NCBI GenBank assembly: GCA_007135505.1
Contig: SLIS01000235.1
Span: 1-6,318, forward strand
From: Halovivax sp.
GTDB lineage: Archaea > Halobacteriota > Halobacteria > Halobacteriales > Natrialbaceae
DNA: 6,318 nt
Direction of reading: 5' to 3'
Shown here: positions 1 through 5,673 of the stretch, piece by piece
Position numbering within the stretch: the first letter of the stretch is position 1
How the letters are laid out: each line of letters opens with the position of its first letter
Notes under the pieces: generated by a model
Databases searched by the model: none
Told to the model about the DNA's origin: nothing
Seen by the model: the letters and a program-made list of their open reading frames with translations, nothing else
Program-made: the position numbers and the translations under genes

Positions 1-288
1 GAGCGGCGACCCGAACGTTCTATCGAACCCCTCGAGGATCGCTTCGGGAAGGCCATCGGTCTCGGCGCGGAGCCCCGAAATCGACGCGCCGCGGACCAGG
101 AACGGGCCGCCGGAGTGCGACCACGGCGTGTCGAACCAGCGACGGAGTGACCGAGTTCGGAACCCGTCCGCCGGCCGATCGTCCGTCGACGCCGAGCCCA
201 CCCGCTCGCGCACCCGCGCACAGCCGGCGAGTCCGGTGGCGCCGGTGACAGTCGCAACCGTTCGTGCGAGCAGCCCCCGCCGATACAT
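1..288 (-). CDS. Tat-type lipoprotein of unknown function, N-terminal 96 residues (cut by left edge)
   Basis: The frame is open from an ATG at 288 down to base 1 with no stop, so only the N-terminus is present. The protein starts MYRRGLLART, followed by a short hydrophobic stretch and a lipobox L20-A21-G22-C23. This is the usual haloarchaeal arrangement of a twin-arginine signal and lipid-modified Cys, so the mature protein should be anchored outside the membrane by Cys23. After the Cys it reads ARVRERV, and it aligns with the neighbouring lipoprotein encoded at 456-1391 across the whole visible part: shared LLAR, LAGCA, VR.RV, RW.D and (I/L)RA.TD. The two are therefore tandem paralogs transcribed in the same direction. 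An AT-rich box sits at 311-320, about 27 bases upstream of the ATG, which supports this start. The function is unknown, and no catalytic motif is visible in this fragment. I am confident the gene is real because of the signal peptide and the homology. Confidence 0.82.
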   Translation of the reverse strand, partial: MYRRGLLARTVATVTGATGLAGCARVRERVGSASTDDRPADGFRTRSLRRWFDTPWSHSGGPFLVRGASISGLRAETDGLPEAILEGFDRTFGSPL

Positions 289-310
289 CGGGTATAAACT
301 GGTGGTCGAG

Positions 311-320
311 TATCATATCG
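311..320 (-). promoter_or_regulatory. Putative TATA box for the lipoprotein gene at 1-288
   Basis: Read on the minus strand this is CGATATGATA, the most AT-rich stretch in the gap. It lies 23-32 bases upstream of the ATG at 288, the spacing expected for a leaderless archaeal transcript. No Shine-Dalgarno sequence precedes the ATG. A second AT-rich stretch (minus strand TTTATA, about 292-297) is too close to the start codon to serve. Confidence 0.45.
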
Positions 321-370
321 TTATTGCACGGATCGGCCAGTGGCGCGAGCGAACGGGTCGGGAAGCTGCA

Positions 371-399
371 GTGACGGCTGCATCGTCGCAGCCCGTCAC
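371..399. repeat. Inverted repeat (hairpin) between the two lipoprotein genes
   Basis: GTGACGGCTGC (371-381) is complementary to GCAGCCCGTCAC (388-399) over 11 pairs with one unpaired C, around a 6-base loop. It lies about 57 bases past the stop of the gene at 456-1391 and upstream of the promoter of the gene at 1-288. It could end transcription of the first gene or act in the leader of a read-through transcript. No T-run follows it on the minus strand, so it is not a typical archaeal terminator. Confidence 0.4.
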
Positions 400-455
400 C
401 TCGGAGCGAGGCCACTCGATCTGACGCTACCTCTGCACGCGAGACCGCCGCTCGA

Positions 456-1391
456 TCACAGCTCGTTCGTTGGCAGAGTCCCCTCGACGCGCCCGATGAC
501 GCCGTTCATCGTGTACTGTGCGTCGGATGGGAGCGAAAACAGCGGCGTCTGGTCGGCCAGTTCCCGCAATCGGGTCTCGTTCGCTTCGGTCCACTCCGGG
601 AACGCTGCGAGGAGTGTTACTGCCGTCGTCTGGCCGTGGACGGCGTAGGACAGCCCGACCGCGGGTGGGAACGCATCGGTGTACCTGCGACCCTCCCTGA
701 ACGCCCCAGGACCCGGCGACTGGAGATACACCCGGTGGCCGGCCGGAAGGCCGGTAACGACTCGCGAGACGGCTCGGCGGAACGCCTCGGTTCGGTCCCG
801 ATTCGTCGGCCAGTCCCTCGATCCGCCTCGTGGGCCAGCGAACGGACTGGCGTTCCATCGCTCGAGGTGGCGTCGGATCGTCTCGACCGGTCGGTCCGCG
901 CGCATCGCCTCGATGCGCACGTCCGGCCCCACGCCGATGGCCGAGCGGCTTCCGAGTCGATAGACGGAGACGGTCTCGACTTCGGCCGTCGGCGACGGAA
1001 CGTCCTCCTCGATGGCGGTCACGATGGCCTCCCTGTCGATCGTTCCCGTTGTCAGGTACACACCGGCGTCGGGCGCTTCGATCAGCGTCGCTTCGTCCGT
1101 CCGTTCGATCGGCGTCTGGGGGTATCGACTCGCGCGGGATATCGAGAGCGAGTCGGTAAACTCGTCGGTCTGTGCACGTATTCCTGCCGTCGAGGTGTAC
1201 AGGACTAACGCCATTTCCTGGCTCCGGATCCCACGTTCGTCGAGCCAGCGGGACAGGGTTCGCGGCGACCGAACGCCGGCCGGGAGCTCGTCGGTCGACG
1301 AGCGTACCCGCTGGCGAACCTGCGCACAACCGGCCAGCGTCGCGGCGCCAGCGGTGGCCGCCAGCCTCGCGAGCAGGCGTCGACGCTCCAT
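456..1391 (-). CDS. Tat-type lipoprotein of unknown function (311 residues)
   Basis: The protein begins MERRRLLARL, then a short Ala/Gly/Thr-rich segment and a lipobox L19-A20-G21-C22. This is a typical haloarchaeal Tat lipoprotein signal, so a mature protein of about 290 residues is predicted on the outer face of the membrane, tethered through Cys22. The ATG at 1391 is chosen because it gives exactly this signal peptide, and an AT-rich box lies at 1411-1420. The mature part has no further membrane span. I recognise no enzymatic or binding motif; the middle (about residues 95-165) looks like alternating strands and helices, and the protein is unusually Arg-rich for a haloarchaeal protein. It is a tandem paralog of the truncated gene at 1-288, with similarity extending at least 80 residues past the start. 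It is divergent from the peptidase gene at 1511, with 119 bases between the two starts. Long open frames on the other strand and in another minus frame here are Arg-rich shadows with no signal or homology. Confidence 0.88.
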   Translation of the reverse strand: MERRRLLARLAATAGAATLAGCAQVRQRVRSSTDELPAGVRSPRTLSRWLDERGIRSQEMALVLYTSTAGIRAQTDEFTDSLSISRASRYPQTPIERTDEATLIEAPDAGVYLTTGTIDREAIVTAIEEDVPSPTAEVETVSVYRLGSRSAIGVGPDVRIEAMRADRPVETIRRHLERWNASPFAGPRGGSRDWPTNRDRTEAFRRAVSRVVTGLPAGHRVYLQSPGPGAFREGRRYTDAFPPAVGLSYAVHGQTTAVTLLAAFPEWTEANETRLRELADQTPLFSLPSDAQYTMNGVIGRVEGTLPTNEL

Positions 1392-1410
1392 CGAGCCGAG
1401 GATGGCGGCA

Positions 1411-1420
1411 TTTTCACTTA
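1411..1420 (-). promoter_or_regulatory. Putative TATA box for the 311-residue lipoprotein gene
   Basis: On the minus strand this reads TAAGTGAAAA, the only AT-rich stretch in the 119-base divergent gap. It lies 20-29 bases upstream of the ATG at 1391. The match to an archaeal TATA element is weak and rests mostly on position. Confidence 0.35.
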
Positions 1421-1476
1421 CGTCTACCGTTCGTTCTCGGCTCCGACGGCGGGCACGTCTCCGCTGCCGCGACCAG

Positions 1477-1487
1477 AACGCTTACGC
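1477..1487 (+). promoter_or_regulatory. Weak TATA-like element for the M28 peptidase gene
   Basis: The sequence AACGCTTACGC lies 24-34 bases before the ATG at 1511, the expected place for a leaderless promoter. It is only partly AT-rich, so this is a positional guess. An AAGG a few bases before the ATG might give weak ribosome binding if the transcript starts further upstream. Confidence 0.3.
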
Positions 1488-1510
1488 AGCCGCCCACGAC
1501 ACGAAGGCAC

Positions 1511-2821
1511 ATGACCGAGTGGATCGCGGAGACGTACACGAGCGACGCCGGCTGGTCGCTGCTCGAGGACCTGGTCGACGTGGGCAATCGAATGGCGGGT
1601 AGCGAGGGAGAACGAGAGGGTGCAGAACTGACTCGGGACGCGCTAACTGCGGCAGGGGCCGAAAACGTCCGACTCGAGGAGTTCGACATTCAGGGCTGGA
1701 CGCGTGGCACGAGTCGACTGGCCGTGGGCGGAACCGAGCAGGACTGCATCGCCCTGCCGCGCAGTCCTGCCGGCGAGGTGACGGCCGAACTCGTCGACGT
1801 CGGCTACGGCCTGCCGGCGGACTTCGAGGACGCTGACCTCGAGGGGAAGGTCGCCATGGCCAGAAGCGACGTACCGGATCACTTCGATCGCTACATCCAC
1901 CGCCGGGAGAAGTACTACCACGCGGTCGAAGCGGGTGCGGCCGCCTTCGTTTACCGCAACCACGTCGAGGGCTGTCTCCCGCCGACCGGTAGCGTCGGGA
2001 CGCCCGAGGACCCCATCGGCGATGTTCCGGCGCTCGGCGTCAGTTCGGAGGTGGGCGCCCGACTCGCTCGGCGGTTCGACGGCGAGTCGGTCACGGTCGC
2101 GGTCGAGGCCGACATCCACCCGGCGACCAGTCAGAACGTCCACGCCGAACTCGGCCCCGACACCGACGAGTGCGTCCTCGTGACGAGTCACGTCGACGCC
2201 CACGACATCGCCGAGGGGGCGATGGACAACGCCGCGGGGACGGCGATGGTCGTCGAGATCGCAAACACCCTCGCAATCCGTGAGGACGAACTCGATACGC
2301 GCGTAGAGTTCGTCGCGTTTGGCTCCGAGGAGGTCGGCCTCGTCGGCTCGAGCGTCGACGCCGAGCGCAGGGACCCGGAGGCCGTCAAGGCGATACTGAA
2401 CAACGACGGCGTCACTCGCGGGCGGACGCTCCGGGTGTTCCCGAGCGGCTTTCCGGAACTGATCGACCTCGCCGAGTCGGTCTCGGACCGCTTCAGCCAT
2501 CCCGCGAGCACCGTTCCCGAACCGAATCCCCACAGCGACCACTGGCCCTACGTCCAGCGCGGCGTCCCCGGCTACATGATGATGAGCGAGACCGGCGAGT
2601 CGGGTCGCGGTTGGGGACACACCTTCGCGGACACGTTCGACAAGCTAGACCGGCGCAACCACCGCGAGCAAGCGATCGTCCTATCCGAACTGGCGGCGAC
2701 GCTCGCCGACGACGAGTTCACGGTCTCACACCGCGAGACGAGCGAGATCGCGACGGAACTGGAGGAGGCGGACCTGGCCGAGGGAATGAAGATCATCGGC
2801 GACTGGCCGTTCGAGTTCTGA
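1511..2821 (+). CDS. M28-family zinc peptidase with inserted PA-type domain (436 residues)
   Basis: This is a co-catalytic di-zinc aminopeptidase-like hydrolase that probably trims amino-terminal residues from peptides. The M28 ligand set is complete: His227 with Asp229 (SHVDAHD), the bridging Asp239 (AMDNAAG), catalytic Glu273 and ligand Glu274 (GSEEVGLVGS), Asp299 (NNDGV) and His370 (WGHTFAD). The family's SDH motif is also present (SDHWPY, Ser342-His344). Residues of about 85-200 between the N-terminal segment and the first metal motif resemble a protease-associated (PA) insert, with LEGKVAMAR, AGAAAFVYRN and VPALGVSSE. There is no signal peptide or membrane span, and the protein is acidic, so a cytoplasmic location is inferred. 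The frame stays open upstream to 1172, but that part is Arg-rich and overlaps the divergent lipoprotein gene, so I chose the ATG at 1511. The substrate cannot be read from sequence. Confidence 0.93.
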   Translation: MTEWIAETYTSDAGWSLLEDLVDVGNRMAGSEGEREGAELTRDALTAAGAENVRLEEFDIQGWTRGTSRLAVGGTEQDCIALPRSPAGEVTAELVDVGYGLPADFEDADLEGKVAMARSDVPDHFDRYIHRREKYYHAVEAGAAAFVYRNHVEGCLPPTGSVGTPEDPIGDVPALGVSSEVGARLARRFDGESVTVAVEADIHPATSQNVHAELGPDTDECVLVTSHVDAHDIAEGAMDNAAGTAMVVEIANTLAIREDELDTRVEFVAFGSEEVGLVGSSVDAERRDPEAVKAILNNDGVTRGRTLRVFPSGFPELIDLAESVSDRFSHPASTVPEPNPHSDHWPYVQRGVPGYMMMSETGESGRGWGHTFADTFDKLDRRNHREQAIVLSELAATLADDEFTVSHRETSEIATELEEADLAEGMKIIGDWPFEF

Positions 2822-2860
2822 TCGCCGCTTCGTAACTCATCGCCTGTCCACCGGGCCCGA

Positions 2861-2880
2861 CTCGGCCTCTCGTCGCCGAG
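2861..2880 (+). other. Small hairpin downstream of the peptidase gene
   Basis: CTCGGC (2861-2866) can pair with GCCGAG (2875-2880) around an 8-base loop, 39 bases past the peptidase stop. It is followed by an A-run rather than a T-run, so it is at best a weak terminator candidate. It also abuts the promoter region of the next gene. Confidence 0.22.
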
Positions 2881-2888
2881 AAAACCCC

Positions 2889-2900
2889 AACAACTTTACC
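2889..2900 (+). promoter_or_regulatory. Putative TATA box for the 155-residue protein gene
   Basis: AACAACTTTACC lies 22-33 bases before the ATG at 2922, within an AT-rich island in otherwise GC-rich DNA, and upstream A-rich bases could serve as a BRE. The spacing fits a leaderless mRNA starting at or next to that ATG. This is one of the better promoter candidates in the window. Confidence 0.5.
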
Positions 2901-2921
2901 ATTTTGGTTCCCACGACCGTC

Positions 2922-3389
2922 ATGGACCAGATGGACCCAGTCCCGTGGGAAGACGTGATCGCCGTCCGCGGCGTTCCCGGCGAGGAACTCCAGCCCTTCG
3001 TACAGCGACACGCCCCCGATTTCGACGACGAGACGCCTGCCGAGGCCGTCAAGACCGTCTACGACGACTGGAAGGAGTCCCTCGGCGAGAACCGCACGCT
3101 CGACGACCAGGGGGCGGCGTACCTGATCGGGTACCTCCTCGAGCACCGCGGGGCGATTCACCTGGAGGCGGGTGACGGTTTCGGCGGTTCGCTGCTCGAG
3201 CGAAAGCCGGACGACGAACGCCTTCGGACGATGTTCCACGAGGAGGAACTGACCCAGTGGTGGATCGCCATCGAGTGTGGCGTCCACTACGCGCTGGTGA
3301 GTCGGTGGCTCTACGAAGCCGACATCCCGTTGCTGGCCCGGAACCTCGGGGAAGAGACGATGGCGAAGATCACGGAGCGGACGGCCTGA
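2922..3389 (+). CDS. Conserved-looking acidic protein of unknown function (155 residues)
   Basis: I do not recognise this family. The protein is soluble and acidic, with no signal peptide and no membrane span. It seems mostly helical: about residues 36-52 (TPAEAVKTVYDDW), 60-78 (LDDQGAAYLIGYLLEHR) and 100-135, where an aromatic- and His-containing stretch (FHEEELTQWW, then HYALVSRWLYEADIP) forms the most distinctive part. A Gly-rich turn lies at residues 84-90 (GDGFGGS). The start was set at the ATG at 2922 because a TATA-like box lies about 27 bases before it. An in-frame TTG at 2904 would add six residues and is less likely, and a second ATG at 2931 is possible. It follows the peptidase gene on the same strand after a 100-base gap that holds its own putative promoter. 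Its stop is only 17 bases from the stop of the convergent gene at 3407-3508. Confidence 0.82.
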   Translation: MDQMDPVPWEDVIAVRGVPGEELQPFVQRHAPDFDDETPAEAVKTVYDDWKESLGENRTLDDQGAAYLIGYLLEHRGAIHLEAGDGFGGSLLERKPDDERLRTMFHEEELTQWWIAIECGVHYALVSRWLYEADIPLLARNLGEETMAKITERTA

Positions 3390-3406
3390 TTGCAAGGTCC
3401 GGCAGC

Positions 3407-3508
3407 TCAGTCCCAGTTCAGCGAGATGTAAAGCAGCGCGAGCATGCAGATGAGCGCGACGACGAAGAGGACCGCCGTCGCGATCTCCGGGTAGAGTCGA
3501 TCGATCAT
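3407..3508 (-). CDS. Single-span membrane microprotein (33 residues)
   Basis: The predicted protein begins MIDRLYPEIA, continues with about 20 hydrophobic residues (roughly 9-28: Ile, Ala, Val, Leu, Phe, Cys, Met) and ends in the polar tail SLNWD. A single transmembrane helix is therefore predicted. The open frame could run back to 3613, but that extension is Arg-rich and would overlap the next gene. I chose the ATG at 3508 because a good AT-rich box (3532-3539, minus strand CGATAAAG) lies 24-31 bases upstream, as in a leaderless transcript. It is convergent with the gene ending at 3389 and lies downstream of the oxidoreductase gene at 3610-4092 on the same strand, separated by 101 bases. Haloarchaea carry many small single-span proteins of unknown role. 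The clean hydrophobic segment and the promoter position support a real gene, but the short length leaves doubt. Confidence 0.62.
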   Translation of the reverse strand: MIDRLYPEIATAVLFVVALICMLALLYISLNWD

Positions 3509-3531
3509 CGTCGACGCTTGGAGGCCGGCCA

Positions 3532-3539
3532 CTTTATCG
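3532..3539 (-). promoter_or_regulatory. Putative TATA box for the 33-residue membrane protein gene
   Basis: Minus strand CGATAAAG sits 24-31 bases upstream of the ATG at 3508 and is flanked by GC-rich DNA. The spacing matches a leaderless start and is the main reason for choosing the short form of this gene. Confidence 0.45.
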
Positions 3540-3609
3540 GTGCGGATTCGTTCGTTGCCGTGACGACGGGACGGATTTCGAGGGGACCACCAGCAGCGAG
3601 TTCCCCGGT

Positions 3610-4092
3610 TCACGCGGGGACGAATCGAACGATGGCGATGCGGTCAGCTAGCTGTTCGGGGTCGGGTCGTTCACCCTCGCCAGAGCCGAACCGGCCGAGG
3701 AGCCACGACCAGAGCCGGGACCGGTGGGTCAGCTCGTCGACCCAGGACGCGGTTCGATCGGGGTCGGTCAGCACGGAACCGGTCGTCTCCACGGTGGTGC
3801 CCTCGAGCCGGAGGATCGCCGGATGCTCGCGGCGAAAGTTCTTCCACCAGGTGGCCTCCTGTCGCCCGGTCGTCACCACGATCGCGCGATCGTCTCGTTC
3901 GTACAGGACGGGCGTCGAAACCCGTGCTCCGGAGACGCGACCCTCGTAATTGAGGACCAGCAACCGGGAGCTGAGCAGCCAGTGGAACCGAGAGCGAAGG
4001 ATCCACGTGACGAGCGGGTTTACGACGACCGTTTCGATCCGGCGAACCGTTCGGTGCCCGAGGCCCGGCCCGTCCGCGTTCGTCCGGGACAC
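3610..4092 (-). CDS. DDN-like F420-dependent (deazaflavin) nitroreductase-family oxidoreductase (160 residues)
   Basis: The core at about residues 48-95 has the family pattern: NYEGRVSGARVSTPVLYERDD, then a strand IVVTTG, then ATWWKNFRREHP. This resembles the DDN/F420H2-dependent quinone reductase family (PF04075-type split beta-barrel), where the G-R-x-S-G segment and the W-(W/Y)-x-N-x-R segment help bind cofactor F420. Such enzymes use reduced F420 to reduce quinones or other acceptors, and haloarchaea are known to make F420. The length is close to that of known members. A hydrophobic N-terminal helix (about residues 21-48) may lie against the membrane, as proposed for some members. The start is a GTG at 4092; no ATG exists in the frame upstream of the core, and an AT-rich box lies at 4112-4121. 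It is 38 bases downstream of purB on the same strand, so co-transcription is possible. The substrate is unknown, and F420 rather than FMN use is inferred from the family. Confidence 0.8.
   Translation of the reverse strand: MSRTNADGPGLGHRTVRRIETVVVNPLVTWILRSRFHWLLSSRLLVLNYEGRVSGARVSTPVLYERDDRAIVVTTGRQEATWWKNFRREHPAILRLEGTTVETTGSVLTDPDRTASWVDELTHRSRLWSWLLGRFGSGEGERPDPEQLADRIAIVRFVPA
3878..3893. repeat. 16-base perfect palindrome inside the F420-type oxidoreductase gene
   Basis: ACGATCGCGCGATCGT equals its own reverse complement. It is coding sequence for part of the DDRAIVV strand. GATC and CGCG words are common in haloarchaeal DNA, so this could well be chance; no function is assigned. Confidence 0.3.
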
Positions 4093-4111
4093 GATCGATA
4101 CTCTACGTCGG

Positions 4112-4121
4112 TAGTCAATAG
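4112..4121 (-). promoter_or_regulatory. Possible TATA box for the F420-type oxidoreductase gene
   Basis: Minus strand CTATTGACTA lies within the 38-base gap after purB, 20-29 bases upstream of the GTG at 4092. It suggests that the gene can be transcribed on its own as well as by read-through from purB. Confidence 0.35.
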
Positions 4122-4130
4122 CAGCGGGGG

Positions 4131-5519
4131 TTACTCCTCGAGGGTGTCCACTAGCCCCGAGGCGACGCCCGTGTACCCGGACGGGGTCAACGCCTGGAGT
4201 TCCTCGCGGACGTCCTCGTCGACGTCGAGCTCCGCGAAGAGCTCCCGGAAGTCTTCGATCGTGACCCGCTGTCCCCTGGTGAGGGCCTTGACGCGCTCGT
4301 AGGCGTCGTCGCGACCTTCGCGACGGAGGATCGTCTGGACGGCCTCGCCGATCACCTCGGGCGTGTTCGCGAGTTCGTCGTCCATCACCGCCTCGGTCGG
4401 CGTGACCGTCGCGAGTCCGTCGCGGGTCTTGGTGTAGCCGATCAGACAGTGAGCGAACGCGGCGCCGATGTTTCGCTTGACCGTCGAGTCCGACAGATCC
4501 CGCTGGAGTCGCGACGTAGTGACGTACTCTCCGAGGAAGTGCAGGTCAGAGTTGGCCTTCGAGAGGTTGCCCTCGCTGTTCTCGAAGTCGATCGGATTCA
4601 CCTTGTGGGGCATCGTCGACGAGCCCGTCTCGCCGGCGGTCGCCTCCTGGCCGAGGTAGCGATCGGAGACGTAGAGCCACTCGTCCAGATCGAGGTCGAG
4701 CAGCACCTGGTTCGCCCCGCGTAGCGCGTCGAACAGCGCGGCGAGGTCGTCACAGGGGTTGACCTGGGTGGTCAGGGGCTCGAAGTCGAGGCCGAGGTCG
4801 GTGACGAAGTCCTCGGCGACGGCGGGCCAGTCGACGTCCGGGTAGGCGGCGTGGTGGGCGGCGTAGGTGCCCGAGGCCCCACCGAGCTTGCCACGAAGCC
4901 GGTCGGTGGCGTCGGCGATCCGCTCGAGGGCGTTGTCGAGCCGGGCGGCGTAGACGGCCATCTCCTTGCCGAAGGTGGTCGGCGTCGCAGGTTGGCCGTG
5001 CGTGCGGGCGAGCATCGGTCGGTCGCGGTGCTCGCGGGCCTGCTCGGCGAGTTCGGCCCGGACGTCCTCGATGGCCGGCACCAGCACCTCGGTGACGGCG
5101 TCGCGGACGAGCAGCCGGTGGGCGAGGTTGTTCACGTCCTCGCTCGTCAGCCCGAAGTGAATCCACGGGGCTGCGTCGCTTTCCTCCGGCAGTTGCAGCC
5201 GCAGGAAGTACTCGACGGCCTTCACGTCGTGGTTGGTCGCCTCGAACGGGCCGTGACCGGTCGTCTCGATCTCCTTTATCACGGCGGCGTCGTCAGCGTC
5301 GAAGTCCTCGTAGGCCGCGCGAAGCGCCGTCTGCGTGTCGGCACCGATGGAAAGCGGCGTCGCTTCGAGGTCGGCCAGCGCGAGCAGGTACTCCACCTCG
5401 ACGCGGACGCGGGCCCGCATCAGGCCGGCCTCGCTGGCGTACGGCCGTAACGGTTCGGTCCGACCGGCGTAGCGACCGTCGAGCGGGGAGACGGCGTAGA
5501 GCGAATCCCTGTCTGTCAT
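4131..5519 (-). CDS. purB: Adenylosuccinate lyase (462 residues)
   Basis: PurB removes fumarate from SAICAR to give AICAR and from adenylosuccinate to give AMP, so it acts twice in purine synthesis. The protein matches the E. coli-type PurB along its full length (462 against 456 residues). It opens with LYAVSPLDGRY, has TNHDVKAVEYFL (95-106), TSEDVNNLAHRL (125-136), THGQPATPTTFGKE (173-186) with the expected general-acid His174, and the fumarate-lyase signature GSSTMPHKVNPIDFEN (299-314) whose Ser300/Ser301 includes the catalytic serine. It ends with TPSGYTGVASGLVDTLEE. The ATG at 5519 is chosen because it starts the conserved N-terminus. An in-frame extension back to 5726 is Arg/Pro-rich, not PurB-like, and overlaps the divergent purN start. 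A GAGGGT just before the ATG resembles a weak ribosome site, and an AT-rich box lies at 5541-5550. All key residues are present, so it should be active as a cytosolic homotetramer, as in the family. Confidence 0.97.
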   Translation of the reverse strand: MTDRDSLYAVSPLDGRYAGRTEPLRPYASEAGLMRARVRVEVEYLLALADLEATPLSIGADTQTALRAAYEDFDADDAAVIKEIETTGHGPFEATNHDVKAVEYFLRLQLPEESDAAPWIHFGLTSEDVNNLAHRLLVRDAVTEVLVPAIEDVRAELAEQAREHRDRPMLARTHGQPATPTTFGKEMAVYAARLDNALERIADATDRLRGKLGGASGTYAAHHAAYPDVDWPAVAEDFVTDLGLDFEPLTTQVNPCDDLAALFDALRGANQVLLDLDLDEWLYVSDRYLGQEATAGETGSSTMPHKVNPIDFENSEGNLSKANSDLHFLGEYVTTSRLQRDLSDSTVKRNIGAAFAHCLIGYTKTRDGLATVTPTEAVMDDELANTPEVIGEAVQTILRREGRDDAYERVKALTRGQRVTIEDFRELFAELDVDEDVREELQALTPSGYTGVASGLVDTLEE

Positions 5520-5540
5520 ACCCTCGAATCGGCCGCGAGT

Positions 5541-5550
5541 CCGAAAAAGC
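5541..5550 (-). promoter_or_regulatory. Putative TATA box for purB
   Basis: Minus strand GCTTTTTCGG lies 22-31 bases upstream of the purB ATG. It is the only T-rich run in the divergent purB/purN gap near that start, and its position fits a leaderless or very short-leader mRNA. Confidence 0.45.
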
Positions 5551-5640
5551 GTATCGGAAGGCTGATCGATCGGGTCGGGGAGCCGTCGCCCTTCCTGGCG
5601 GGCCCCCTGCGGTTTTGCTGTCCCGGTCGCGTGAATCAGA

Positions 5641-5650
5641 ACCCATTTGC
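5641..5650 (+). promoter_or_regulatory. Weak TATA-like element for the purN-type gene
   Basis: ACCCATTTGC lies 24-33 bases before the ATG at 5674. It is a modest match supported mainly by spacing. It shares the 154-base divergent gap with the purB promoter, so one regulator bound there could affect both genes. Confidence 0.33.
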
Positions 5651-5673
5651 GTCGCCCGAGCGGTGGTTCGAGT

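Noticed and set aside
20..415. 131-residue minus-strand frame at the left edge
   Set aside because: It is in a different frame from the lipoprotein fragment (1-288), which has the lipobox and paralog support; this frame is Arg-rich with no homology to the neighbour.
427..1329. Long 300-residue minus-strand open frame within the lipoprotein gene
   Set aside because: It is a shadow frame in GC-rich DNA, extremely Arg-rich with no recognisable domain. The overlapping frame has a Tat lipobox signal and a paralog next door.
1172..1510. In-frame upstream extension of the M28 peptidase
   Set aside because: It is Arg/Pro-rich, unlike the acidic peptidase, overlaps the divergent lipoprotein gene, and carries no signal peptide. 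The ATG at 1511 starts a normal N-terminus.
1643..2620. 325-residue antisense frame under the peptidase gene
   Set aside because: It is a typical GC-rich antisense shadow; the sense strand carries all M28 motifs.
3878..3893. 16-base palindrome as a regulator or methylation site
   Set aside because: It lies inside coding sequence and is made of GATC/CGCG words frequent in such genomes; position and composition give no support for a functional site.
4851..5450. 199-residue antisense frame under purB
   Set aside because: It is antisense to an unambiguous PurB sequence and shows no independent motif or promoter.
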